Shown here one piece after another: positions 1 through 10,319 of a stretch of 64,000 bases of DNA. The stretch lies in NCBI RefSeq assembly GCF_000178955.2, contig NC_016631.1:4712001-4776000 (forward strand), read 5' to 3'. Source of the DNA: Granulicella mallensis MP5ACTX8. GTDB lineage: Bacteria > Acidobacteriota > Terriglobia > Terriglobales > Acidobacteriaceae. A model generated the notes under the pieces. It saw nothing but the letters and a program-made list of their open reading frames with translations. It did no database searches and was not told the origin of the DNA. Each line of letters starts with the position of its first letter. Within the stretch, counting starts at the first letter, position 1. The position numbers and the translations under genes are program-made.

Positions 1-531
1 GAACGATATCCGCAACTCATCAGCCATATCGTCTACGTGGCCGCAATGATGAACGCCAATGGAGTCTCGCCGAATGACGACCTCTCTTCCGCCGACAATG
101 GATTCAACCAGAATATCAGTGCCGCGCTGATTGGCGCTCCACCACAAATCGGTGCCCTCCGCTTCGACTGGAACAGCCTTGACCCCGTGTACGCGCCGGC
201 ACTGCAGAATCTCTTTTACAACGACGTAGCTCCGGTGCCATACCGCGCCGTCGCTAATCTACTCACCCCAGATGATCCTGCCGGGCCTTTCTCCGTGCCA
301 GTCACGAGGACAGCTCAGCGCTGGGGTTCGATTCCACGAAGTTATGTCAGGACAGCGTTGGATCGCGTGATCCTTCCCACTTTGCAGGATAGGTGGATTG
401 CGCAGGCCAATGCGTTGACCCCATCAAATTCGACTAAAGTCTACCCTATCGAAAGCAGCCACTCGCCATTCATCTCCCAACCCCAGAAACTGGGAGAGGC
501 TTTGCTGGATGTAGCTAACCGGACGCCTTAA
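1..531 (+). CDS. Alpha/beta hydrolase, C-terminal part (cut by window start)
   Basis: The reading frame is open at the window edge, so only about the last 176 residues are visible. The stretch resembles the C-terminal half of small alpha/beta-fold esterases of the hydroxynitrile-lyase/salicylate-esterase type: a YVAAMM segment after the missing nucleophile region, the typical SIPRSYVRT segment, and a late IESSHSPF motif that would carry the catalytic histidine. The nucleophile elbow and oxyanion hole lie outside the window, so activity cannot be judged. A GTG at 37 is an internal codon rather than a convincing start. It is transcribed towards the giant GH2-GH64 gene, from which a hairpin at 752-783 separates it. 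Confidence 0.75.
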   Translation, partial: ERYPQLISHIVYVAAMMNANGVSPNDDLSSADNGFNQNISAALIGAPPQIGALRFDWNSLDPVYAPALQNLFYNDVAPVPYRAVANLLTPDDPAGPFSVPVTRTAQRWGSIPRSYVRTALDRVILPTLQDRWIAQANALTPSNSTKVYPIESSHSPFISQPQKLGEALLDVANRTP

Positions 532-751
532 TATTGGCGGCTCTCCCATCGGGACAGGGAGGCCTAATTTCCCGCTGGTATGAGAACACGCTGGCTTGCG
601 GAAAATCGTCCAACAGACGCCACCTGTCCCTCGAGAGCCAAGTCTCGCAAGGCATCATGTGTGTTTTTGGGAGGGAGGCCGCGCCAACCCTGAAAAGAAA
701 ATCCATTGGAATAGATTCGGAAGTTTCGGGTTATGGCAGCGCTATCTACTT

Positions 752-783
752 ATTCCGCCATTCCATTGCATGAATGGCGGAAT
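752..783. terminator. Inverted repeat, possible terminator
   Basis: A perfect 12-bp inverted repeat (ATTCCGCCATTC at 752-763, complement at 772-783) surrounds an 8-base loop. It lies about 220 bp after the hydrolase stop and 165 bp before the next start. No T-run follows, so it could equally be an operator for the downstream gene. The rest of 532-949 shows no supported gene. Confidence 0.4.
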
Positions 784-949
784 TCTCGACAACTCTAACC
801 CCTGTCTCCAGTTTCGATTGAATCAATGTAGTCCCTCTCCTCCTGCTCTGGAATCACTGTCACAGCCTAGTTCCTTGACGAGCCTGCGACAGTGACTTGC
901 CGGACTCGTGCGTTCCACCTGTGAAACTCAACCTTTACGAGGGATCCCT

Positions 950-3900
950 TTGAAAAAGCACGTACTTTGTGTTTTGTGTTTCGTCTGCCTATTATCGTTC
1001 TTCATCAGTTCCGTTCGCCCTGCTTCTGGCCAGGGTGCCACCCTTGCTCCCTCGAAGCGAGTCGTCGTCAATTTGGGGCAGACTCCGTGGCAGTTCATCA
1101 AGGATCAGGACCCAACGAATGCCCAGTCGCCTAGCTTCAATGACTCTAGCTGGCAGCAAGTCGGCATCCCGTATTCCGCCGATCAGCTAGACACCTTTGT
1201 CAACACGCAAGCCGGTGGGGGCGCTCAGTTCCTGAGCGGCACTGTGATCTGGTATCGCAAGCACTTCACCATGGACCCGCAGTATGCGAACAGCAAGGTC
1301 GAAGTCGTCTTCGAGGGCGCTCACACGGGCGCTCAGGTCTATATCAATGGCCAGTTCCTTCCGGGAAACAGCGCGATCAACCCGCAGGCCACGCACGTTG
1401 TCGGCTTTGTTCCGTTCATCGTGGACCTTACGCCATACCTGAAATTCGACGGCTCGGACAATGTGCTGGCCGTTCGCGTTGCGAAGAATGCGGCCTGGTT
1501 TGTTGACCCAGGCTTCTCTGAATCATTCCGCTTCGGACAGGCCGACTCGGGGCTCTTCCGTCCGACCTACATGTACATTACAGACCCTGTACATATCCCA
1601 CAGAATATCTACGCGGGGCTTGGGACGTGGGGCACCTACGTGAATACGGTCTCCGCCAGCGCGACCACAGCGCAGGTCGAGGTCCAGACTAACGTTCTGA
1701 ACGAAGGTGCCAGCAGCCAGGATGTGACCCTGACGACCCAGATCGTCGATGCTCTCGGGAATGTCGTAGCCACGGCACAGGACGAGAAGACTCTTGCTCC
1801 AACAGGGGTTGCCGCATTCTCGCCGCATTCTCCGACCTTCGACCAGACGCTGACCGTGACCAACCCGACGCTCTGGTATCCGAACAACAGCATCTACGGC
1901 AAACCTTATATGTATAGGGTGTTCCATACGGTCAGCATCAACGGTGTCGTTATTGACGCTGTCCAGAGTCCGCTCGGCATCCGCACACTTACCTGGGACA
2001 AGGACTATCCATACTTCAATGGGAAGCCGCAGCACCTGTGGGGAGCGGCGGGCCGTTACGACTATCCAGCACTCGGGACATCAGTCCCCGAGGAACAGCA
2101 GTGGCGCGACCTGCAACAGCTAGCGGCTGCGGGCGGCAACCTCTGGCGACCGGGACACTCCACATCGAGCGAGGAGTTTGTGAACGCGGCCGACGCGCTT
2201 GGCGTCATGATTGTGCAGCCGAGTGGCGACGGTGAGAACTCGTTTTCCAACCAATGCGATGACGGACCTACCTGCGATCGCGAGACCCTGAAGAAGGAAT
2301 TGCATCGGGACATGATCGTCAGGGATCGCAACCATCCCTCGATCCTGGCATGGGAGGCGGACAATGGCCAGACGAACACGCCACTTGCGCAATCACTGAA
2401 GCAGATCGGCACCCAGTGGGACAATCTGGCCCTCCGCGTTCAGTCGGACCGGACACCGAATCCGGCCAACGGAGACATTCTGAGCTGCTCTCGCGAGGGT
2501 TGCGACATAGGCGTCAAGCAGCAGTTTCCCAACAATCCAGCGTGGGGTGCGGAGTACTGGGGAACAGGGACCATCCGTCATGACTACGACAACGAACTCT
2601 CCTTCGCAGCGCCCTTTGTCGACAGCTGGAGCCAGGGTGTCACCGCCCATGTCTTCGGCCTATCGCAGTGGTACTTCGCGGACTCGCCGGGCGAGACCGG
2701 CACCTATACCGATCTGACAGACCAGACCCTCGAGCGCTCGATCGGCGATTCGATGACCGACTTCAATCGCTTTCCAAGATTGCTGTACTACATCGACGAG
2801 GCGAACTGGGTTCCCTACCAGATCAAGCCGATGGTCAAGCTTGCGAATACCTGGAATCGAACCGGTGCCATCACCGTCAATGCGTTCAGCAATTGCCCTG
2901 CGGTTCGCCTGCTGATCAACGGAGTCACCCAGGGCGGAGACCAGATCCCCAATTCCTCGACGTCAGTCGCCAGCAACGATGGTGACATAACAGCCACGCA
3001 GACCACGACCAGTCTCGCCGGGCAGGTCCACTGGAATGTAACGTGGGCCGCGGGCACCGTTACCGCAGCTTGTCTCGATTCCTTCAGCAACGTTGTGACA
3101 ATTGACCAACTGACTACTGCCGGCAATCCGGACCACGTCGAACTCGATGTCGTTCCAGACGTCGTGCGTCCGGATGGCACCTCCTTCGCCGTGACGGCAG
3201 ATGGCACAGACACGGCTTTTGTTGTGGCCAAGGTCGTAGACACAAACGGCGTAGTAGTCCCGAACGCGTCGAACAACATTACCTTCTCTGTCACAGGCCC
3301 AGGAACTTATGTGGGCGGCACGCAACAGCTCGTGACGCCTGGCCAGCCGCTCGGCTATCACTCTCCAGGCGACCCAGAGCTACAGGCCGAGGGCGGTCTG
3401 CAAAAGATCGCAATCCGAAGCAAGTTCACACCCGGCGTCGTCGCCATTACCGCGACCTCTCCAGGTCTCGGCTCGGGCGCGAACTCTTACACCATCCAAC
3501 CGGTAGCGCAATCCAGTCCGGCAGCCACGACTCCCTCGATCATCGCGCAGCCGGTCAGCACGGCGGTCACCGTTGGCCAGCCCGCGCATTTCTCGGTCAC
3601 AGCCTCGGGCGCGTCTCCGCTCAACTTCCAATGGATGGAGAACGGCTCTCAGATCTCAGGGGCTACCGGAACGACGCTGGATACCGCGCCAGCAACGAAG
3701 GCCGACAACAACGCAGTCTTTAGCGTGGTCGTCAGGAACGTTCTAGGAAATGTCACCTCGAACAACGCAATCCTCACAGTAGACGCAGCAGCAGCACCAG
3801 CCATCACAGTCCAGCCAGCCACACAGACCGTCTCTGCCGGGCAGGCCATAACCTTCTCTGTTGTCGCAACGGGCTCTCCGACGCTGCAATATCAGTGGCA

Positions 3901-6900
3901 GAAGAACGGCGCGCCGATCCCTGGAGCAACCGGCTCAAGCTATACCACCCCTGTGCTCACTATCGCGGACAGCGGCGAAGCCTTTTCGGTGACCATCACA
4001 AATCCTGTCAATACCGTCAGCTCCGCGTCGGCGACATTGACCGTCAATGCCGCCGTGCCTCCGACCATCACAGTTCAGCCGGGCAGCGTGAGCGCACTGC
4101 CGGGTCAACCAGCCTCTTTCAGTGTCACGGTCCAGGGCTCTGCGCCTATCGCCTACCAGTGGCAGACAGGCGGCAGCAACGTTGCCTCTAATGCATCCAC
4201 TGTCACCAATGTTCAGAATAGCAATGGTTCCGGCACTTCGACGCTCACCTTACCTGCAGTCCAAAATAGCAACGTCGGCAACTACATGGTAACGGCGACA
4301 AACATCGCTGGCACTGTAACCAGTACGCCTGCCGCACTGAGCCTCGCGCCTCCCGGCTTTGACCTCGCACTCGGGAAGACCGCCACCGCCAGCAGCTACG
4401 AGAACCAAGGCGCCATGCCGGCAAGTGCTGCCTTCGATGGCGACGCCACAAACACTCGCTGGGGCTCGGCTTTCGGTGATCCGCAATGGCTCGAAGTGGA
4501 TCTCGGTGCGGTCATGACCTTCAACCGAGCGGTATTGAGCTGGCAAAATGCCTATGCAACTGCCTATCAGATACAGGTCTCGAACGACGGTGTGAATTGG
4601 ACCAATGCCTATGAGCAGGATTCCGGAGGAGGAGGAACGGAAGACTTCACTTTCCCGAGTCAGAGAGCGCGCTACGTTCGGATGTATGGCACTCAGCGGG
4701 CGACCCAGTACGGGTATTCGCTATGGGAGTTCTCCATCTATAACGCGCCAGTCTGTGGTGCCTCTCCGGAGCGCTATACGATCAACGGTGCCAATACCGG
4801 GCTGCTGATCGACAACCTCAGTAACTTGACCTGGAGCCGCTCCGAGTTCACTCTCGCCGACTCTGGCGCGCAGTTCACGCAGAGCAGTGCAATCACATAC
4901 TGCGCAGCGCAGGGCATGCGTATCCCGACACGAGATGAAGCAATCGCCATCAGTGGCGCCAATGCCGCGTCCTGCGCTTTCCCCAACCCGTGGAGCACAT
5001 GGACCTCGACTGTCGATCCGCAGGACTCGACGCGTGCTTATACTGTCTCGTCAGCGGGCGCCATCGACTTCAGCATCATCAACAACTCGCCCGGAGGAGT
5101 TCTTTGCACCCAAGGGGCTACTGCGGTTGCTCCAACAATCACCGCCCAGCCTTTGAACTCAACTGCGAATGTCGGGCAATCCGCCCAATTCGCTATCGCG
5201 GCGACAACCTCCGGTACGGCTCCCGCAACTTACGAGTGGTTCAGGAACGCTACTCCAGTCTCCGTCACTGGTGTGCCCTTCTACATCACGCCTGCAGTCG
5301 CCGACGCTGATAACAACTCCCAGTTCACCGTGACGGTCACAGGCGGCAACGGACTGGCTACTACCAGCACCGCTGGGGTCCTTACTGTCACCGACAATGC
5401 CACACCACCTAACGGTGGTGGCGGGAACACTGGAGGAGGCGCGGGAGCTCCCGGAAACACCAACAATACGGATACCGCAATTCCTGGATTTGGTTCGGGT
5501 CCGATGCCAGCAGGCCCGAATCTCGCACTCGGCAAGACGGCTACGTCTAGCGGAAACGAGAACAACGTCGCGTACCCGCCGACCAATTCGAACGACGGCG
5601 ACCTCACTACCCGTTGGTCTTCCGCCTTCGTCGATCCGTCGTGGATCGAGATCGACCTCGGTTCGGTCAAGGCAATCGGACAGGTCGTTCTGCGTTGGGA
5701 ACGTTCCTTCGGGGTCGCCTATCAGATCCAGACCTCGACCGACGGGCACACCTGGACTACGGCCTTCAATCAAGCCAGCGGACAAGGTGGGAGTGAGAAC
5801 CTTGTATTCCCCTCGGTGAATGCGCGATTCGTCCGCATGAATGGGACGCAGCGCTCTTCGCAGTATGGATACTCGCTGTGGGAGTTCGAAGTCTACGGTC
5901 CGGTACTTCCGACAATCGCGACCCAACCCGTTAGCCAGACTGTCCTCGCCGGGGCACAGGCGCAGTTCACGGTCGTAGCGGGCGGCAATGGTCCATTCAC
6001 TTACCAGTGGATGCTGAACGGTGTGGCAATCGTTGGCGCAACCAGCGCAACGTATACCACCCCTGCGGCTTCATCCTCAGACAGCGGTGGCTTGTTCACC
6101 GTCAAAGTCAGCAATTCGAGCGGGTCGACTACTTCCGGCAACGCCTCATTGACGGTCACCAACCCGACGCCTGGCGTCGCAAACCTGGCGTTGGGCAAAC
6201 CCACAACGTCGAGCGGCAATGAGAACGACGGACTCGGCCCTCTCAATGCCGTGGACGGCGATCTCACAACACGCTGGTCATCTGCCTTCGCGGATACATC
6301 GTGGCTTGAAGTTGACCTTGGCGCGACTACGATCATCAACAAGGTCGTGCTGTACTGGGAGGCGGCTTACGGCAAGGCCTACCAAATTCAGGTATCGAAT
6401 GATGAGCAGACCTGGACTTCGGTCTACACCCAAACCGCAGGCCAGGGTGGTGTGGAGACTTTGACGTTCCCAACTGTCATCAAACGCTACATTCGCTTCC
6501 TCGGCACTACGAGGGCAACGCAATATGGCTATTCGCTCTTCGAGTTCCAGGTCTTTGGCGCAGACGTGCCTTCGATCACAACGCAACCCGTCAGCCAAGC
6601 GGTGAACGCTGGCGCAACCGCAACCTTCACGGTGGCCGCATCGGGAGATGGACCATTCGCTTACCAGTGGTTGCGGAATGGCGTTGCAATCCCGGGCGCC
6701 ACGGCAACCAGCTACACAACGCCAGTACTGATGTCTGCAGACAGCGGCAGCGTCTTTACCGTCAACGTCACCAATGCAAACGGAACGGATGCCTCGGCGA
6801 AGGCCACGGTGACCGTCAACTCCGTCACGCCGTCTAGCTCGAACCTGGCGCTCGATCAACCGACCAAGGAGAGTGGCAGCCAGGACGACGGCACCCTCGG

Positions 6901-8659
6901 ATCGGCCAATGCCGTAGACGGAAACCTGACTACGCGCTGGTCGTCAGCCTTTGTCGATCCCTCTTGGATCGAAGTGGACCTCGGGTCGCCGAAGAGCATT
7001 GGGCAGGTGATTCTTCGTTGGGAGAATGCCTACGGAACGGCCTATCTGATTCAGGTTTCCAACGATGAGCAGACCTGGACCAACGCCTACGCGCAAACTG
7101 CCGGCACAGGTGGAGTTGAGAACCTTACCTTTCCTCCTGTGAGCGGTCGCTATATCCGCATGTTTGGGACAACGCGCGCAACTCCTTACGGCTATTCTCT
7201 GTATGAGTTCGAGGTCTACGAAGCAGCGAACGCGCCAACGATCACAGCGCAACCTGCGAGCCAGACCGTCAACGCCGGAGCCACCGCGACCTTTAGCGTA
7301 GTCGCCGGCGGCACCGGCCCCTTCACCTACCAGTGGCTCAAGGGGGGCAATGCCATCGTCGGTGCAACAACTGCGAGCTACACTACACCTGTACTAGCCG
7401 CCACGGATAACGGTGGCCAGTACAGCGTCAAAGTTGGCAACGCAAATGGCACCGTCACTTCGACGGCAGTCACTCTCACGGTCGATAACTCTGGATCGGG
7501 CTATACGATCTATCCCGGATTCGTCGGCGTGGATCTCAACAACAACACGAACGGCGCATGGACCGACAACCAAGTCTATGTCACCGTAATCGGGCAAGAT
7601 CCTTCAAACGGCAAATTCTCCTATCTGACTCCAGATGGCGCGATCGTTGACTTCACCCTGAACGATGGCGCCGCCACTAATCACCTGACAAAGAATGGCC
7701 AGAACTTCGGCAACTACTCCTTCACGCTGGCCCAAAGCAAGCTATTGAAGATTCCCACCTTTATCTCGGCCCGCGCGTATGTCTCGCTCGGCGAACCCTT
7801 GTACGTGCAGGTCAACGGGGATGGAAACGGCAATGTGGTGGGCTACGCTGGCCCAAACCCGCAGAATGCCACCGATCCCAATACAAACGTCCACTTCGAC
7901 TGGTATGAATTCAACAACCAGAACGGCATCTTCATCAACACCACGCAAGTCGACGAGTTCGGCCTTCCCCTGACACTCGATGTCTGGGGCGCGGGCGGTA
8001 CATTCCACCAACAGGTCGGTATCACCGAGTCAATCGCACAAATCGATAGCGAGTTCGCAAGTGAAGTGCCGGCGCAATTCCAACCGCCCACGATGTCCAA
8101 CCTCCGCATCCTCTCGCCGGACAAGCTTTCCATGGCCACCGGCGCGGCAAACGGAAACTACCTGGATAGCTACATCGCAAGCTCGTGGGCAACCTTCAAC
8201 ACCACGCCGCTTGTAGTCACCCTCAACGGCCGCCAGTTCAGCGGGACCACTTCGGGACAGACGTTCACGTTTACTGAGGTCAACCCCGCCGCGGCAAACG
8301 CCGGTGAGGTCTTCATCGTGTCGCAGCCTTCCACCCAGGATGTGCTCGAATGCGCCGGCACCATGGCCACTGGAGTCCCAGGTAACACGCCACAGCTCCA
8401 GGACGAAAACGCCAAACAATTGCAGCTGCAAAATCAGATTTGCTCTGCGGTCAACCGTCACGTACTTCTTAGCCCTGAGGACTGGAGCAACGCTTCGGCA
8501 TATTATGGCGCGGCACCGGCCAACTTCTACTCGCAGTTCTGGCACAAACACTCAATTGGAGGGCTGGCGTACGGCTTCTCCTACGACGACAACAATAACC
8601 AGAGCACCACGATTACCACGCCGAACCCGGAGCACATGGCCTTCGGCATAGGCTGGTAG
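950..8659 (+). CDS. Giant secreted GH2-like / Ig / F5-8C / GH64 multidomain protein
   Basis: The chosen start is TTG at 950, because GAGGG lies seven bases upstream and the protein then begins with a clean signal peptide (MKKHVLCVLCFVCLLSFF). An in-frame GTG at 908 has no ribosome binding site. The product is about 2569 aa. Approximate order: GH2 sugar-binding domain (37-217), GH2 Ig domain (230-350), TIM barrel (360-627), DUF4982-like domain (633-720), beta domain (723-850), three Ig-like domains (862-1132), F5/8 type C (1133-1265), Lcl/DUF1566-like (1267-1387), Ig, then three further F5/8C domains alternating with Ig domains (1522-2178), and a GH64 beta-1,3-glucanase module (2183-2569). In GH64 the family's catalytic Glu and Asp fit Glu2320 (DWYEF) and Asp2335 (QVDEFG). 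In the GH2 barrel the usual WSLGNE acid/base motif reads WEADNG, so Gly473 replaces the Glu; Glu535 (GAEYW) may be the nucleophile. Likely role: extracellular binding and cleavage of fungal or algal glucans. Confidence 0.85.
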   Translation: MKKHVLCVLCFVCLLSFFISSVRPASGQGATLAPSKRVVVNLGQTPWQFIKDQDPTNAQSPSFNDSSWQQVGIPYSADQLDTFVNTQAGGGAQFLSGTVIWYRKHFTMDPQYANSKVEVVFEGAHTGAQVYINGQFLPGNSAINPQATHVVGFVPFIVDLTPYLKFDGSDNVLAVRVAKNAAWFVDPGFSESFRFGQADSGLFRPTYMYITDPVHIPQNIYAGLGTWGTYVNTVSASATTAQVEVQTNVLNEGASSQDVTLTTQIVDALGNVVATAQDEKTLAPTGVAAFSPHSPTFDQTLTVTNPTLWYPNNSIYGKPYMYRVFHTVSINGVVIDAVQSPLGIRTLTWDKDYPYFNGKPQHLWGAAGRYDYPALGTSVPEEQQWRDLQQLAAAGGNLWRPGHSTSSEEFVNAADALGVMIVQPSGDGENSFSNQCDDGPTCDRETLKKELHRDMIVRDRNHPSILAWEADNGQTNTPLAQSLKQIGTQWDNLALRVQSDRTPNPANGDILSCSREGCDIGVKQQFPNNPAWGAEYWGTGTIRHDYDNELSFAAPFVDSWSQGVTAHVFGLSQWYFADSPGETGTYTDLTDQTLERSIGDSMTDFNRFPRLLYYIDEANWVPYQIKPMVKLANTWNRTGAITVNAFSNCPAVRLLINGVTQGGDQIPNSSTSVASNDGDITATQTTTSLAGQVHWNVTWAAGTVTAACLDSFSNVVTIDQLTTAGNPDHVELDVVPDVVRPDGTSFAVTADGTDTAFVVAKVVDTNGVVVPNASNNITFSVTGPGTYVGGTQQLVTPGQPLGYHSPGDPELQAEGGLQKIAIRSKFTPGVVAITATSPGLGSGANSYTIQPVAQSSPAATTPSIIAQPVSTAVTVGQPAHFSVTASGASPLNFQWMENGSQISGATGTTLDTAPATKADNNAVFSVVVRNVLGNVTSNNAILTVDAAAAPAITVQPATQTVSAGQAITFSVVATGSPTLQYQWQKNGAPIPGATGSSYTTPVLTIADSGEAFSVTITNPVNTVSSASATLTVNAAVPPTITVQPGSVSALPGQPASFSVTVQGSAPIAYQWQTGGSNVASNASTVTNVQNSNGSGTSTLTLPAVQNSNVGNYMVTATNIAGTVTSTPAALSLAPPGFDLALGKTATASSYENQGAMPASAAFDGDATNTRWGSAFGDPQWLEVDLGAVMTFNRAVLSWQNAYATAYQIQVSNDGVNWTNAYEQDSGGGGTEDFTFPSQRARYVRMYGTQRATQYGYSLWEFSIYNAPVCGASPERYTINGANTGLLIDNLSNLTWSRSEFTLADSGAQFTQSSAITYCAAQGMRIPTRDEAIAISGANAASCAFPNPWSTWTSTVDPQDSTRAYTVSSAGAIDFSIINNSPGGVLCTQGATAVAPTITAQPLNSTANVGQSAQFAIAATTSGTAPATYEWFRNATPVSVTGVPFYITPAVADADNNSQFTVTVTGGNGLATTSTAGVLTVTDNATPPNGGGGNTGGGAGAPGNTNNTDTAIPGFGSGPMPAGPNLALGKTATSSGNENNVAYPPTNSNDGDLTTRWSSAFVDPSWIEIDLGSVKAIGQVVLRWERSFGVAYQIQTSTDGHTWTTAFNQASGQGGSENLVFPSVNARFVRMNGTQRSSQYGYSLWEFEVYGPVLPTIATQPVSQTVLAGAQAQFTVVAGGNGPFTYQWMLNGVAIVGATSATYTTPAASSSDSGGLFTVKVSNSSGSTTSGNASLTVTNPTPGVANLALGKPTTSSGNENDGLGPLNAVDGDLTTRWSSAFADTSWLEVDLGATTIINKVVLYWEAAYGKAYQIQVSNDEQTWTSVYTQTAGQGGVETLTFPTVIKRYIRFLGTTRATQYGYSLFEFQVFGADVPSITTQPVSQAVNAGATATFTVAASGDGPFAYQWLRNGVAIPGATATSYTTPVLMSADSGSVFTVNVTNANGTDASAKATVTVNSVTPSSSNLALDQPTKESGSQDDGTLGSANAVDGNLTTRWSSAFVDPSWIEVDLGSPKSIGQVILRWENAYGTAYLIQVSNDEQTWTNAYAQTAGTGGVENLTFPPVSGRYIRMFGTTRATPYGYSLYEFEVYEAANAPTITAQPASQTVNAGATATFSVVAGGTGPFTYQWLKGGNAIVGATTASYTTPVLAATDNGGQYSVKVGNANGTVTSTAVTLTVDNSGSGYTIYPGFVGVDLNNNTNGAWTDNQVYVTVIGQDPSNGKFSYLTPDGAIVDFTLNDGAATNHLTKNGQNFGNYSFTLAQSKLLKIPTFISARAYVSLGEPLYVQVNGDGNGNVVGYAGPNPQNATDPNTNVHFDWYEFNNQNGIFINTTQVDEFGLPLTLDVWGAGGTFHQQVGITESIAQIDSEFASEVPAQFQPPTMSNLRILSPDKLSMATGAANGNYLDSYIASSWATFNTTPLVVTLNGRQFSGTTSGQTFTFTEVNPAAANAGEVFIVSQPSTQDVLECAGTMATGVPGNTPQLQDENAKQLQLQNQICSAVNRHVLLSPEDWSNASAYYGAAPANFYSQFWHKHSIGGLAYGFSYDDNNNQSTTITTPNPEHMAFGIGW

Positions 8660-8665
8660 AGTCAC

Positions 8666-8699
8666 AGATGGAGGCGCTCACTGTTGAGCGCCTCCATCT
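8666..8699 (+). terminator. Strong hairpin terminator
   Basis: A perfect 15-bp stem (AGATGGAGGCGCTCA at 8666-8680 and its complement at 8685-8699) with a CTGT loop starts seven bases after the stop of the giant glycosidase. There is little T-run. It may work in both directions, because the convergent acyltransferase gene ends at 8812. Confidence 0.75.
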
Positions 8700-8811
8700 C
8701 TAACTTGCGTGAACGATCCACGCTCTGCCCTCGGAAGTATGCGATCAGGCCGCACTGCCTGCCTGATCGAGTGGCGCATCAAGAGCTAGTCAGTCTGTAA
8801 AAAACTCCAAT

Positions 8812-10116
8812 TCAAACGGTGCCGGCGTGAGCGCACACCTTGGCTAGAACTTCTTCGATGTTCTCGAGGAGTGCCGACAGGGGAGCATGGCTGGTGTGGA
8901 GCAGATTGAGCGATCCGTTGACCGTCACCGCCCCGAGGGTCTGTTCGCCATCAACACCCCTCAACACCGCCGGCCCCCATAGAGACTCGAGTTTCAATCG
9001 CCCGAAATTGGTATCGAACGGAAGTCGGCCGAGGTTGGTCACCATTGCCTGCCCTCCGAATGCGCGCTTGAGAAGCTGAGCTGCCGTTTCAACATCCAAA
9101 CCCGAAAGAACCGCTTGATTGGCAGCGTTTATCGCTATTGACACCCCTTCGCGGGTTTGAACTCCTGATAACCCGCTCTTAATCAACCGCGCCATGTCCC
9201 AGAATTCTGGAGTTGCCTGCGGATCGATTGAAACCTCTCCGCCGCTGATGGCCGGCATGCAATTTTCTCCCAGGCCCAGCAGAGTTCGAATGCTGACGGA
9301 AGACCTCATCCGTACGGTGTCGTCATGCCAGCCAGGGTCGATTTGCCTTCCGACGAATAGGAGTGCCGCGCACAGCGCCCCGTGCACCGTTGTTCCCTCC
9401 TCTTTTGAACGACTCTGCAATCTGCTGGTGAGCTCAGGAGCCAAACTGAGCCGCCGGATATGCGGGATCGGATCCTTTCTGGTATCACTGGCGATCGAAG
9501 CTGCTACGGCTGCACTGTGGTGGACGGGCGGTCGGCCTTCTGAGGGCAGCCGCCGCGGCAGACCAAACATCTCTTCCCGAGAGGGCATTAGGGGGAGTGG
9601 ATCGAGCGGTTGACCGGAGAGCGCGCGCAGCACATCCCGAATTGCAAAGGCCGAGGAGAAGCCATCGGCAATGGAGTGATGGGCGACAAGGATTAAGACC
9701 GCTTTGGACTCCTGATACAGGAGCACAGCGCGCATGAGCGGGGCCTGTTCGGGATCGAACTGCTTGTGTAGCTCCGCTTCTACTTCCGATTCCCAGCGTG
9801 CTGGTACATTTTCAACGACACGCAAGGGAATCTGCGCTCCATCGATGTGACGGAAATGAGGGATCTGACTATGCCTGGAATCAATGCAGGTAGACAGCAA
9901 CGGATGACGACGTTGTAATGCGTCAAGCGCAGCGCGCCATTCCCCGACCGTGGTGCATCCTCCAATTTCCGCCACCAAAGCAAAATGTACCCGCGAGCTC
10001 TGATCGATAAGCCACATGATCTCCTCAAGAGCGCCGAGGGGACGAATAAGTGGGTTGGAATGCAATATTGAAGCTCTTGTAGTTTCGGCGTGAATGGCGG
10101 TCTCAGCTGACGACAT
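8812..10116 (-). CDS. Condensation-domain acyltransferase (PapA/WES-like)
   Basis: The 434-residue protein belongs to the chloramphenicol-acetyltransferase-like condensation superfamily. The active-site motif HHSIADG (HHxxxDG) is intact, and a DxNFG-like segment (FDTNFGRL) appears late in the protein. Free-standing members such as PapA5 or wax-ester synthases transfer acyl groups to alcohols; here no carrier-protein or NRPS gene is nearby, so the substrate is unknown. The start at 10116 is preferred because GAGGGA sits seven bases before ATG; an upstream in-frame extension to 10185 lacks support. The gene stands alone, convergent with the giant glycosidase gene. Confidence 0.7.
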   Translation of the reverse strand: MSSAETAIHAETTRASILHSNPLIRPLGALEEIMWLIDQSSRVHFALVAEIGGCTTVGEWRAALDALQRRHPLLSTCIDSRHSQIPHFRHIDGAQIPLRVVENVPARWESEVEAELHKQFDPEQAPLMRAVLLYQESKAVLILVAHHSIADGFSSAFAIRDVLRALSGQPLDPLPLMPSREEMFGLPRRLPSEGRPPVHHSAAVAASIASDTRKDPIPHIRRLSLAPELTSRLQSRSKEEGTTVHGALCAALLFVGRQIDPGWHDDTVRMRSSVSIRTLLGLGENCMPAISGGEVSIDPQATPEFWDMARLIKSGLSGVQTREGVSIAINAANQAVLSGLDVETAAQLLKRAFGGQAMVTNLGRLPFDTNFGRLKLESLWGPAVLRGVDGEQTLGAVTVNGSLNLLHTSHAPLSALLENIEEVLAKVCAHAGTV

Positions 10117-10319
10117 TGTGATTCCCTCTAGGAGCATCCCGACGAATCGAAGGGTGCGCTCGCTTCTGATTACGCGAACACGCACAATTCTGATTTATTC
10201 CCGTCGTATGGCAAACAATCCTGCGACTGCGTGGCTTGTATTCAATTGAAAGGAATCTCAATCAATTCGTGGGCCTCATCGAATTCCGGTTGGCACGACG
10301 ACAAGGGGCGCGAGTTCCT

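Noticed and set aside
908..949. Longer N-terminus of the giant glycosidase from GTG 908
   Set aside because: No ribosome binding site before 908, while TTG 950 has GAGGG and yields a clean signal peptide.
5400..7500. Tandem DNA repeats in the giant glycosidase as a separate repeat element
   Set aside because: The periodicity is explained by alternating Ig and F5/8C protein domains with diverged DNA.
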